A stretch of DNA of 14,218 nt from contig CALEFQ010000051.1 of the NCBI GenBank assembly GCA_937877125.1, forward strand, positions 1 to 14,218, read 5' to 3'. Below, piece by piece: positions 1 through 8,560 of this stretch (positions within the stretch are counted from its first letter, which is position 1; each line of letters opens with the position of its first letter). A model generated the notes under the pieces. It was not told where the DNA came from. It worked only from the letters and a program-made list of their open reading frames with translations, and searched no databases. The translations under genes and the position numbers were made by a program. The DNA is from an uncultured bacterium (GTDB lineage Bacteria > Patescibacteriota > CALEFQ01).

Positions 1-47
1 CAGATGCTACGATTAGCTAACATTAATTTACCGCCAAAAGTCCCTAG

Positions 48-2396
48 CTAAAACATACTGCGATCCCCAGCTTTGGCTTGGCTACCGCTTAACGGCAAGG
101 AAAACCAGAAGGTGGAGCCGCGGCCCTCCGTCGAGAAAAATCCAATTTCTCCACCGGACACCTCGATAATTTCCTTGGCTACATACAAACCCAGGCCCGT
201 TCCCTCGGGAATCTTGGAAATGATATTGTCGCCGCGGAAAAACCGCTGGAACACTCGATTCTGCTGGTTTTTAGGAATGCCCCAACCCTGATCCCGGACC
301 GCAAAGACTGCGTAATCGCCTTTTTTATTTATGGTATAAGTTATTTCCTTCTCCGGGGGCGAATACTTACTGGCATTACTCAAAATATTTTGGATCACCT
401 GGCTGATTAGTTTGGGATCAATCTTCAGTTTCGGTAAATCCGGATCTAAGGAAAATTTTATTTTTTGCCGTCGTTCCCGGACCAAAGGCTGGAGTTCGGT
501 AATAACCTGCTCCGAGAGAGCTCTTAAGTCAGTCGGAACTGGTTGCACGGCAATTCGTCCTGATTCCAGGCGAGAGACATTGAGCAGATCATTGACCAGG
601 TGAATCATCCGTTCGTTGGAATTATAAGTTTCTTTCAAAGTCGCCAGCTGTTTGGGATTAACTTTGCCCATGTCGCCGTTAATGATCATTTCCAAAAACC
701 ATTTGATCGCGCTCAGCGGCGTGCGCAATTGATGGGAAGCCACGGACACAAACTCCGTCTTCATGCGATCAACTTCTCTTTCCTGGCTGACGTCTCGGAA
801 AATCACGACACAACCCATCACCCGGCCGTTGTCGTCCTGCAACGGCGCGGCACTATCCGCCACCGGAACCGAGCGACCGTCTTTGCGGATCAACAAACTG
901 TGTTCCGTCATCGTCGTCACTTGATTTAATTTCATCGCGCGCGCGACAAAATCGTCGCTCGCTTCCCCGGTGCTTTCCAGGACCAATTTTAAGATTTCTC
1001 GGTACGGCCGATTCCGCACTTCCGCGGCCTTATACCCGGTTATCTTTTCCGCGACTTCGTTGAAAATGATTATCCGCTGGGCGCGATCAACCACCATGAC
1101 ACCGTCTCCGATACTATGCAAAATTTTATCTATTTTATCGCGCTCCCCGGCCACCTTGTCCTTTTCCCCCTCGACGTCCTCCAAAACATTGAGCATTGCC
1201 GATTGTTGTTTTTCCAGGGTTGCCTGCTGGCGCAAGAGCTTTTGGGTCTGGAGAGCCACTTTTTGGTCGATATCGGTACGCGATTCCTTAATAGTCGCGG
1301 CCAGGCTGTCGACCGATCGTGACAGCGAGCCGATTTCGTCATTAGAAGACAAGCCGACACGATAATCCCAATTTCCCGCTTCAATAATTTTCAAGCCGGC
1401 CTGCAATTTCTCCAGAGGCTGGCTGATCCGGCGCGCGACCACCAAGGCCAAAACGACACAAGCAACAAAACCGCCGGTGGAAATGAAGCCTAGGGCCGTC
1501 ATTAGCGACGTAATCGGCTGGACCACTTCGGCTTTATCCGCTTCCGTAATCAAGCACCAATCCGATGCCACAATATGGTCATAAGCTCCGAGAACCGCGT
1601 GCCCACGATAATCAACATATTCCCCGGCGGAACTATAAGCGCCGGGAGAAAAATCATCGGCAGAACTTTCGTCATCGCGCGCCTGCTGGAGACAAACTTG
1701 TGACGCCGCCGTGTCTATTTTTTTTTGCAAAACTGCTTGCGGAAAAAATAATAGCGGACTGACGGCATAACCGTCCCGATTGACCAAATACGTCTCTCCC
1801 GTCTCCCCGCTCCCGGTTTTGACCGCCAACAGCTGGTAGAGCCGATCGAGATCTATTTCCGTCCAAAGCCCACCGATCAAATCACCGCCAGCGCCCCAAA
1901 TTGGCAAGGCCAGAGAAAAACAAGGCCGGCCGTCGAGATCAGAAAAATGGACATCCTCAAAATAAATCCCATGCTTGTCGAGCCTGTCAATTATCGCCGG
2001 ACCCAAGTCTGACCGAGCATCAATTTCCGTCGCAGCGGCGTAGCGGCCGGATCGATCCAGCACCGCCGCCTGTTTAATGCCCAAGCCCGCTGCCACCATC
2101 TGATCCAACCGCTGGTGCGCCCGGTCAAATTTTTCCGGGCTTGAACTTGACCCCGCCGGCTGGCTTAAAAAATCATTGATCACAATACTCGAGGACATCA
2201 TTTTGACCGTGCCGATATAGTCCTGCAAATAAAGATTAACCTGCCGGGCCCGCGATTGGACCGTGGCCTCTTGAGCGGTCGACACTTGGCGCAACAAAGC
2301 GGTTTCCACCATCCAGCCAATAACAAGACCCGCCACGCCAACCAGCACGGTAAAAAATATCAGGAACGACCAGATAATCTTTGATTTAATCTTCAT
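48..2396 (-). CDS. Membrane sensor histidine kinase (dCache-HAMP-PAS-HisKA-HATPase)
   Basis: Complete 782-residue two-component sensor kinase, expected to autophosphorylate on His and pass phosphate to a receiver. An N-terminal membrane helix (about 8-28) is followed by a ~270-residue extracytoplasmic region (31-297) resembling a double Cache ligand-binding domain. A second membrane helix (about 299-321), HAMP (322-372), a coiled coil (375-425) and a PAS domain (421-540) come next. The HisKA H-box SHQLRTPL gives phospho-acceptor H555. The ATPase shows an N-box (N674), a G1 box DQGWG (702-706) and a G2 box GTGLGL (732-737), so it looks catalytically intact. It is the last gene of the cassette and starts 7 bp after the half-ferritin stop. 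I see no Shine-Dalgarno site at its ATG. The ligand is unknown. The 47 bases after the stop hold no recognisable terminator. Confidence 0.93.
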   Translation of the reverse strand: MKIKSKIIWSFLIFFTVLVGVAGLVIGWMVETALLRQVSTAQEATVQSRARQVNLYLQDYIGTVKMMSSSIVINDFLSQPAGSSSSPEKFDRAHQRLDQMVAAGLGIKQAAVLDRSGRYAAATEIDARSDLGPAIIDRLDKHGIYFEDVHFSDLDGRPCFSLALPIWGAGGDLIGGLWTEIDLDRLYQLLAVKTGSGETGETYLVNRDGYAVSPLLFFPQAVLQKKIDTAASQVCLQQARDDESSADDFSPGAYSSAGEYVDYRGHAVLGAYDHIVASDWCLITEADKAEVVQPITSLMTALGFISTGGFVACVVLALVVARRISQPLEKLQAGLKIIEAGNWDYRVGLSSNDEIGSLSRSVDSLAATIKESRTDIDQKVALQTQKLLRQQATLEKQQSAMLNVLEDVEGEKDKVAGERDKIDKILHSIGDGVMVVDRAQRIIIFNEVAEKITGYKAAEVRNRPYREILKLVLESTGEASDDFVARAMKLNQVTTMTEHSLLIRKDGRSVPVADSAAPLQDDNGRVMGCVVIFRDVSQEREVDRMKTEFVSVASHQLRTPLSAIKWFLEMIINGDMGKVNPKQLATLKETYNSNERMIHLVNDLLNVSRLESGRIAVQPVPTDLRALSEQVITELQPLVRERRQKIKFSLDPDLPKLKIDPKLISQVIQNILSNASKYSPPEKEITYTINKKGDYAVFAVRDQGWGIPKNQQNRVFQRFFRGDNIISKIPEGTGLGLYVAKEIIEVSGGEIGFFSTEGRGSTFWFSLPLSGSQAKAGDRSMF

Positions 2397-2403
2397 AAAA
2401 TAA

Positions 2404-2595
2404 TCATTCCGTCACCAAATCAATAAGCTGTTGGGCCAAACGCATATGGCGTTCTTCGTCGTCGCGAATCCTCGTCACCACCGCGCGAACCGACTCCTCG
2501 GGAAGATCGCGCAAAAAACCGTCATACAAATCACGGGCTTGTTTTTCCAGCCAGTAAAGATCTTCGAACATTTTGGCCAGGGTTTTACGCGCCAT
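2404..2595 (-). CDS. Mini ferritin-like (rubrerythrin-type half) protein
   Basis: A 63-residue, highly charged protein predicted to be two helices joined at L31-P32. Helix 1 carries E17-x6-Y24 in the context LEKQARDLY, close to the rubrerythrin motif ESQARxxY. Helix 2 carries E47-E48-R49-H50, matching the ExxH iron-ligand motif. The E17-to-H50 distance of 33 is near the ~36 known in rubrerythrin. Full ferritin-like domains need four helices, so this single hairpin supplies half of a di-iron site and would have to dimerise or pair with a partner. The ATG overlaps the last 11 bases of the 7TM-PAS gene, and the stop is 7 bp before the downstream kinase, so translation is probably coupled. Role inferred: a small iron, oxygen or peroxide-responsive partner of the adjacent sensors, or a purely structural helical hairpin. 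Metal binding is not shown. Confidence 0.75.
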   Translation of the reverse strand: MARKTLAKMFEDLYWLEKQARDLYDGFLRDLPEESVRAVVTRIRDDEERHMRLAQQLIDLVTE

Positions 2596-4765
2596 ATCTT
2601 TTATCTTTTAGCTCTTTAAAACTTTCCTCGTGGCCAACGCTCTCCGTCACCAGTTCCCGCAAGATAGCTAGCGCTTTTTCCTTTTTGACGGCCGGCAAAT
2701 TAGATTTTTCAATTTCAGCCTGATACGTGTTTTTTAGCTGGCTGATCATTTTTTCCTCCAGCGCGACCCCTTCCTGAAATTTGGCCGGCCAATCAAGGCC
2801 ACTGCCCCCCGCTGAACCAACGACCGGCGGATCACCTTGGCGCTGCCGGGCGCGCGCCAGTTCTTCCTTTAGCTCCACCATTCTTAACTCCCGGCCAACC
2901 ATAAGTTGATTGAATTTTTCCAAGTTTTGGCTCTTCTCCTCGACCAAGCGATTCATTCTTTCTGATTCGGCCACTCTGGCTTCTAGCGCTTCGGCCGCTT
3001 TTTTTTGCTCGGTGATGTCCTGGAAAACACCTTTGAGCCTGACAATACGACCGTTTAGGTTTTCCGGTTTGCCGATCGCCCGGACAAAAATCTTTTTGCC
3101 CTTGGCGGTAATAAAGGGCAATTCCAGATCAAAAGACTTTCCGTCGCTCTTCGCCTGCTCAACCGCCTTGGTTATCACCGGCCGGGCCCCGGGAGCATAA
3201 AACTTAATACCGTTTTCCGCCGTCGGCGTAAATTTTTTATCGACTTGATGGATTTCATAAACCTGGTCGGTCCAGACCTGCCGGCCCGTTTCCAAATCCA
3301 GCTCCCAGCCGCCGATCCGAGCAATCCGACCCATTTCATCCAATCTCTCTTTGTCTCTTTTTATTTTTTCCTCCATTTTTAGGCGCTCCGTCAGATCCCG
3401 GGCAATACTAAGAATTGCCTTTTGCCCGTCCCAATCAATCACCTGACTGCTTAGCTCGACCGGAATCCGCCCGCCGGCTTTGGTCACGTGAATTGTCCGG
3501 AAAATCGCCGATCCTTTCTTTTTAAGTTCCGCAATCTTAGCGGTTACGTTTTGCGCAAATTCCGGAGCATCAATTTTTTGGGGACTCAACTTCAGCAATT
3601 CCTCCCGCGGATAACCCAAGCGTTGACAGGCTGTTTTATTGACCTCAATAAACTTTCCCGTCAGATCATGGATAAAAATTGCATCCTGGGCGAGATCAAA
3701 AATGTCTCGAAACTTTCGTTCTTCCGCTTGCCGCGCCAGCTCGGCCTGGTGCTGTGCGGAAATATCGCGCAAGGTAATAATCCGCCCGCCTAACTGATCC
3801 CCTAGCCGGAAAAACGGCGTCAGGATAACCAATAAATGATAATCCTGGTAAACCACTTTCTGCTGGCTGGTTTTTTCTTGCTCATAAAAAGACGGCTTTA
3901 GTCCCAGGCGGCGCAACCAAACCGCGCCATCACTGCCCAGCGGGATTAGACCCATTCCCAGTATTTTTTTGGCGGACTGATTAATCGCGGTTATTTGATT
4001 CTGGGGATCCAAGATTATTTCCCCGTCCACGTCCTGCGCGAACATGGTTTTTTGCGCCGCCGGAGCGGCTTCCAACAGCTGCCAATGGAAAATCGCCCAG
4101 CTGATCATAATCCCGGTAATGACAAAAGTGACCGGGCCGAGATCATACGGCGGCCAGGGGTTTATTTTGAAAACATAAAGAATACTGCCGACCATCGGTA
4201 CCACACCGGCCCAGACCAAGAGGCGCGCCTGGCGGCGCAACAATCCCTGCGCCTGCCGCGCTGTTTTGATGAAAATGACGATACCCAGCAAAACTAGCAG
4301 ATAGCTGTAGGTCACGTGGACGAAAATCCACCAGCCGTACTCATAGACTGCCGGCGCCCCGGCGGCTTCACTAAAAGGAACAACGGACGACCACAACCAG
4401 CCGTGCCAGGTATTGGTAAAAGCGATTACTAGGGTCGCGGCCGGGACCAGCCAGAAAATCCAGCTGATCCGACGCTTCAGGATAGCGCGGCAACCGCAAA
4501 AATTTACGGCAAACAAAAACCAGGCGACCGGCACGCTGACAATGCCAAAGTAGCTTAACTGCGACCAAAACATTTTGTCACTAAGCGACGGAACCAGCGA
4601 TTCAATCACTCCGGTGAATGACCAGACAACGCAGGCCGACATCATCACGGCAAACCAAGTTGCCCCGGCGATCACCCGGCGCCGGGCGGCATAAAAAACC
4701 AAAAACAGCGAGATCGCCCCCGCCGCTCCCAGCAAGACGGCATAAATTAAATTTCCCAGAATCAT
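2585..4765 (-). CDS. 7TM multi-PAS sensory protein lacking a kinase domain
   Basis: A 726-residue receptor. Residues 1-235 form seven hydrophobic segments resembling the 7TM sensor region found at the N-terminus of some histidine kinases (HisKA_7TM type). Three PAS-like domains follow, at about 243-337, 351-461 and 478-588. Each ends in a DIS/DLT/DIT-type segment, the usual PAS exit. Residues 588-640 are a coiled coil containing the MVGRELRMVELK stretch common after PAS domains. There is no H-box, N-box or G-box, so no HisKA/ATPase. The protein ends in a helical hairpin (663-722) after a Gly/Pro linker, with E708 and H712 in the second helix. The stop overlaps the half-ferritin start by 11 bp. 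Inferred role: a signal-input subunit that acts on a neighbouring kinase by contact. The 61-bp gap upstream holds nothing I recognise, and the ATG has no Shine-Dalgarno site. Confidence 0.88.
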   Translation of the reverse strand: MILGNLIYAVLLGAAGAISLFLVFYAARRRVIAGATWFAVMMSACVVWSFTGVIESLVPSLSDKMFWSQLSYFGIVSVPVAWFLFAVNFCGCRAILKRRISWIFWLVPAATLVIAFTNTWHGWLWSSVVPFSEAAGAPAVYEYGWWIFVHVTYSYLLVLLGIVIFIKTARQAQGLLRRQARLLVWAGVVPMVGSILYVFKINPWPPYDLGPVTFVITGIMISWAIFHWQLLEAAPAAQKTMFAQDVDGEIILDPQNQITAINQSAKKILGMGLIPLGSDGAVWLRRLGLKPSFYEQEKTSQQKVVYQDYHLLVILTPFFRLGDQLGGRIITLRDISAQHQAELARQAEERKFRDIFDLAQDAIFIHDLTGKFIEVNKTACQRLGYPREELLKLSPQKIDAPEFAQNVTAKIAELKKKGSAIFRTIHVTKAGGRIPVELSSQVIDWDGQKAILSIARDLTERLKMEEKIKRDKERLDEMGRIARIGGWELDLETGRQVWTDQVYEIHQVDKKFTPTAENGIKFYAPGARPVITKAVEQAKSDGKSFDLELPFITAKGKKIFVRAIGKPENLNGRIVRLKGVFQDITEQKKAAEALEARVAESERMNRLVEEKSQNLEKFNQLMVGRELRMVELKEELARARQRQGDPPVVGSAGGSGLDWPAKFQEGVALEEKMISQLKNTYQAEIEKSNLPAVKKEKALAILRELVTESVGHEESFKELKDKRYGA

Positions 4766-4826
4766 ATTTTTTGGTTTCGATTTCAGCCGCTAAAACACAA
4801 TCGCGCAGTCCGTGATTTTCGCAAAA

Positions 4827-5210
4827 TTATTTATTTAACTTTGTTTTGACCAGATCAACTAAATCTTTCAGCTGCCAGTTGGCCTTGACCAGAAAATCAT
4901 AAACGCCGTTAGCCGCCGCCTCCTCCACCGATTCAGCATCGCTCAAATTAGTCAAGACAACGACCGGCACACTTTTACCATAAGCGCCGCTGGCCCGAAG
5001 TTTCTGCAACATCGTCAAGCCGTCCATCCGGGGCATGATGATATCCAGCAAGATCAGTTCCGGCTCTTGTTCCAAGGCTGTTTTTAATCCGGCCAAGCCG
5101 TCGGCGGCCGTCACTACCGAGAGGCCATCTGCTTCAAATTTGGTTTCAAGCGGTTTCAGCACCGTGGCATCATCTTCGATGATCAAAATTTGTGGTTTGG
5201 ATGCGGTCAT
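4827..5210 (-). CDS. Single-domain response regulator (CheY-like receiver)
   Basis: A 127-residue stand-alone receiver domain. The acidic pocket is E12-D13-D14, the phospho-acceptor is D56 (LLDIIMP), the switch Thr is T87 (LTN), and the conserved Lys is K109 (FLVK). It stops straight after helix 5, so there is no DNA-binding or enzymatic output domain. It is a paralogue of the receiver just upstream: both end in GVYDFL(V/I)K-x-NWQL followed by a Lys-rich helix. It probably takes phosphate from one of the two kinases in the cassette and acts by binding another protein, or as a phosphorelay shuttle. The start ATG has no clear Shine-Dalgarno site. Confidence 0.92.
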   Translation of the reverse strand: MTASKPQILIIEDDATVLKPLETKFEADGLSVVTAADGLAGLKTALEQEPELILLDIIMPRMDGLTMLQKLRASGAYGKSVPVVVLTNLSDAESVEEAAANGVYDFLVKANWQLKDLVDLVKTKLNK

Positions 5211-5228
5211 ATGTTTATGTTTATCGAT

Positions 5229-5243
5229 TAGTCCTTAGGACTA
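5229..5243. repeat. Small palindrome ahead of the downstream receiver gene
   Basis: TAGTCC and GGACTA face each other across TTA, giving a 6-bp stem with a 3-base loop. It sits 19 bp before the downstream receiver ATG (5210). A second, weaker inverted pair (GATTTTC 5250-5256, GAAAATC 5274-5280) lies in the same 75-bp spacer. Neither has a U-run, so neither looks like a full terminator. They could tune expression between the two receivers or be transcript-stability hairpins. Confidence 0.4.
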
Positions 5244-5285
5244 CCAGATGATTTTCTTCCGCCAGCCAAATCCGAAAATCTTCGC

Positions 5286-5696
5286 CTACGCCTTGTTTTG
5301 GAGCTTCTTCTTTATTAGCGCCACCAGCTGCCACAATTGCCAATTAGATTTGATCAGGAAATCATAAACTCCTTCGCGACCGGCTTCCGCCGCCCGATCC
5401 GCATCGGCCAGATTGGTGAGCATGACTACTTTCATGTTTTTGCCCCAGTCTGTCTGCCGCATTTGGCGCAACATGGTCATCCCGTCCATTTCCGGCATGA
5501 CGATATCCAGTAAAACCAGATCGGGCTTTTTAGCTTCGGCCAACGCCAATCCTTCGCGGCCGTTGCCAGCCGGGAAAACAGTAAAACCTTCCTTAGTCAG
5601 GCGAGTTTGCAAGACATTGCGAACCGAAATTTCGTCTTCAACCAAAAGAATTGTCTGACCGGCTACCGGTGAAGTCGTTTTTTTAGAAGATTCCAT
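5286..5696 (-). CDS. Single-domain response regulator (CheY-like receiver)
   Basis: A 136-residue receiver from the ATG. The acidic pocket is E20-D21-E22, the phospho-acceptor is D64 (LLDIVMP), the switch Thr is T94 and the Lys is K116 (FLIK). There is no output domain. A frame extension to a TTG at 5720 would add eight hydrophobic residues and overlap the kinase stop. I prefer the ATG because it gives a normal short polar N-terminus and sits 16 bp after the kinase TAG. Being directly downstream of the PAS/GAF kinase, it is that kinase's most likely cognate partner. Its C-terminal GVYDFLIKSNWQL block nearly repeats that of the next gene, so the two arose by duplication. Confidence 0.92.
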   Translation of the reverse strand: MESSKKTTSPVAGQTILLVEDEISVRNVLQTRLTKEGFTVFPAGNGREGLALAEAKKPDLVLLDIVMPEMDGMTMLRQMRQTDWGKNMKVVMLTNLADADRAAEAGREGVYDFLIKSNWQLWQLVALIKKKLQNKA

Positions 5697-5712
5697 AAAT
5701 GAAAATTTAATT

Positions 5713-8544
5713 CTAAGCAAGAGGGCCGGTCGCCAAGGGCTTGCCTGTCTTTTTCGGCAAACCGCTTAGCGGCCAGGCGACGGCGAAGGTTGAACCATGC
5801 TTTTCGCGGGAGGTGAACCAAAATTTTCCCCGAGTATGGTCTATCATCTTTTTGACAATATACAAACCTAAACCTTGCCCGGTCGGATCAGCTTTAACAG
5901 CCTGATCGGAACGCCACAATTTATTGCAGACGTTTTTCTGGTCCCGGGCCGGAATACCGAATCCGGTATCGGCGACTTCCACCACTACTTGGTCGCGGTT
6001 CTTTTTGAGCCGCACGGTAACCTTGCCCCGGGCGGGGGTATATTTGATCGCGTTTGAAAGAAAATTCTGCAAAACATGGTGATAAATATCAGTATCCATC
6101 ATGACGACCGGCAGCGCCGGATCGTATTCCTTTTTGAAGACTAAGGCTTTATCTGATAACTGCGGCTCGAACTCTTTCACAATTTCATCCGTTAACAGAT
6201 TGAGACGGATCGGCTTCGGATTAACTGCCAAAACCTGCAATTCCAGCCGGGAGACATCCAACAAAGAATTTATCAGGCCGACCATCCGGCGACTCCCGCT
6301 AATAATCTCCTGCAGGTTTTGTTTTTGTTCGACCGTAAAATTTTCCGTACTTTCCGACAACATTTCCCCGTACCAGTTGAGGGCGGTCAGCGGCGTGCGC
6401 AGTTGGTGCGAAGCCAAGGAAATAAAATCAGACTTAGCCCGATCAAGTTCTTTGCGCTCCGTAATGTCACGCACATTGGCTTGGATAAAGGCCGACTCGG
6501 CAGTTCGGTAAAGTGTCCCCCGCAATTCCACATCGACCCGCTGACCGGCTTTATTTATTAAGTATAAATCTTCGGCCTGGATGAAACCGCTCTTCTGTAA
6601 AGACACCCTAACTTTTTTCGCCAGTTCCGGAGTCGGACACCATGGCAATTCATCGACACGGCGACCGACCATAGCCGAAGCAGGAAAACCTGTCATTTTT
6701 TCAAAACTGGGATTAACTTCCCGGATACGCCCGTCGGCGGCGTTAACCAGGAAAATACCGTCTTGTAATTTTTCGAATAAACTACGATAGCGAATTTCCG
6801 AAGCGGTTATTTTGGCGACGGCTCGACGCTCGGCAGTGACATCACGGGCGACCGCAATGGCCCCGATCACACGACCGCGCTGATTATGCCGGGCGCAGAC
6901 AGTCGTCTCAAAATACCGGGTCTCTCGGCCCAGGGGCATTTGATAATTAACTTTTTGACAGCCACCTTTTTTCAAGACTGCTTTGACCGCCGGGATGATT
7001 ATTTTTTCCAGCCAGGCGGGAAAAACCTGGGCGACCGTCCGACCCAAAAATTTTTCCGGAGAAACGAACAAGTTCTCGCCATCGGGCGCGTAGTAGCCAA
7101 CGAATCGCAAAGACCGGTCCAAAACAAACACCGGGTCGGGAATCGCTCGGACTAGCGACTGCAATTCCTGCTCCGACTGGGCGATTTTTTTCTGTGCTTG
7201 AGCTTGCTTTTCCCACTGCCAGCGCAACGCCAGCTGGTCCGCCGCCGCCGCCAAAAAACTTTGTTCCTCAAGCGACCAATAACGTGGCTGTCCAACATTT
7301 TCATTACAGAGGATGCCGATAACTTGATTCCCCGCCCGGATAGGCACATCCAGCATTGAATAAATATTATTAGGCCTAAGATAAGTGGCCGTGAATTCAC
7401 TAGTTCGCGGATCACGTTGGGCCTCGGCCGCGGCAATCACCCGACTGGATCGTAGCGCCTTGAAGTAACGGGGATAATCACTGGCCTGCAGGCGCATGTT
7501 CCGTTCATGTTTGCGACGGCTCAAACGGAATTGGTCCTCGCAATACAATTCGCCCTGGTTCTGGCGATACAACCAGAGGCCGACGCGTTCGATGTTCAAA
7601 GTTTGAGCTACTAATTCTAATATCCTGGCCACCGCCACTGGCCAGCCCCGGGCAAATGACAGGCGCTCAATTTCTAACAAGACTTTTTGGTGCTCGATTT
7701 GTTCCGCCTGCTTCGCTTGCCTGGATTTATTAAAGACGGAAACCTCGGTAACATCATGCATCAATACTAAAATTTTGGATGCTTGACCCTCCTGGTCAAG
7801 ACGCCGCGCCGTAATGCGGTAAAAACGACGCTGCCGATTCTTGGTACTCATCTCCGCTTCAAAGGGCGGAGATTCCCTGCCCCGAAGCAACCGATTGTAA
7901 TTTTTCACGATGGCGGGCAATGATGTAGCCGCTAAAGAGGAGTTTTTCAAGAAATACTGATTCTCCAGCTCTTGACGGGAAAAACCGCTTTGTTCGATAG
8001 CCGCTTGGTTGACTTCGATAATTTTGCCCCTAAGATCCAAGACCAGCGCGGGATCGGCCAAGTTTTCAAAAAGACTCTGGTATTTTTGGCCAAGCTTGGC
8101 CAACGCTTGTTCCGCTCCACGCTGCTTAGTGATATCTATTCCCGAGCTGACCACGGCTTGGATCTTTTTCCGGTGATCGAGCAGGGGTATATTGTACCAG
8201 CTGATTACTCTAGTTTTTTTACTTTTGGTGACGACGGAATTTTCAAAATGACGCGCAAATTTGAGCTGGCCGGACATAATTTTTCTGAAGGTCTGCCTGA
8301 CCGCTGGTGCTTCCTGTTTCAGGATGCATAAATCAAACCAGTTGCGGCCGATTATTTCTGCCTGACGGTAGCCTAATAATTTTTGGCCGGCTTGATTAAG
8401 CAAGCAGACCCGACCCGAGCGATCTAAAATTACAATCAAAACCGCCGACAAATCAAAATCAGCTTGCCATTGTTTCCGCTGAGTGTCCGAAAAAAAGGCC
8501 GACTCCAAGACAGTTTTTGTTTTTCTTTTTGGCGGCATAGCCAT
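5713..8544 (-). CDS. Cytosolic multi-PAS/GAF sensor histidine kinase
   Basis: A 943-residue hybrid-sensing but non-hybrid kinase with no membrane helix. Domains in order: PAS (25-140), PAS (150-268), GAF (285-450), PAS (458-574), PAS (580-696), HisKA with SHQLRTPL and acceptor H713, and HATPase_c with N831 in the N-box, DTGFG (859-863) and GQGLGL (889-894). All catalytic motifs are present. The F-box region reads NKLWRSDQ, slightly unlike the usual FxRF pattern. The frame extends to a TTG at 8589, but that codon lies in the -35 box of a strong promoter, so ATG 8544 is the likely start, with ATG 8538 an alternative. It is the first gene of the signalling cassette and is followed after 16 bp by a receiver. 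It probably senses an intracellular redox or small-molecule cue, but the ligand is not identifiable. Confidence 0.93.
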   Translation of the reverse strand: MAMPPKRKTKTVLESAFFSDTQRKQWQADFDLSAVLIVILDRSGRVCLLNQAGQKLLGYRQAEIIGRNWFDLCILKQEAPAVRQTFRKIMSGQLKFARHFENSVVTKSKKTRVISWYNIPLLDHRKKIQAVVSSGIDITKQRGAEQALAKLGQKYQSLFENLADPALVLDLRGKIIEVNQAAIEQSGFSRQELENQYFLKNSSLAATSLPAIVKNYNRLLRGRESPPFEAEMSTKNRQRRFYRITARRLDQEGQASKILVLMHDVTEVSVFNKSRQAKQAEQIEHQKVLLEIERLSFARGWPVAVARILELVAQTLNIERVGLWLYRQNQGELYCEDQFRLSRRKHERNMRLQASDYPRYFKALRSSRVIAAAEAQRDPRTSEFTATYLRPNNIYSMLDVPIRAGNQVIGILCNENVGQPRYWSLEEQSFLAAAADQLALRWQWEKQAQAQKKIAQSEQELQSLVRAIPDPVFVLDRSLRFVGYYAPDGENLFVSPEKFLGRTVAQVFPAWLEKIIIPAVKAVLKKGGCQKVNYQMPLGRETRYFETTVCARHNQRGRVIGAIAVARDVTAERRAVAKITASEIRYRSLFEKLQDGIFLVNAADGRIREVNPSFEKMTGFPASAMVGRRVDELPWCPTPELAKKVRVSLQKSGFIQAEDLYLINKAGQRVDVELRGTLYRTAESAFIQANVRDITERKELDRAKSDFISLASHQLRTPLTALNWYGEMLSESTENFTVEQKQNLQEIISGSRRMVGLINSLLDVSRLELQVLAVNPKPIRLNLLTDEIVKEFEPQLSDKALVFKKEYDPALPVVMMDTDIYHHVLQNFLSNAIKYTPARGKVTVRLKKNRDQVVVEVADTGFGIPARDQKNVCNKLWRSDQAVKADPTGQGLGLYIVKKMIDHTRGKFWFTSREKHGSTFAVAWPLSGLPKKTGKPLATGPLA

Positions 8545-8560
8545 AAAAATATCTGAATTT

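Noticed and set aside
970..1365. A 131-codon plus-strand open frame inside the dCache kinase gene
   Set aside because: It is antisense to a gene with clear domains, and its product has no recognisable motifs. The same holds for the other long frames opposite the kinases, the MBL gene and the methyltransferase.
2404..4765. The 7TM-PAS gene as a pseudogene that lost its kinase by frameshift
   Set aside because: No HisKA or ATPase motif appears in any frame after the stop. The following DNA encodes the half-ferritin.
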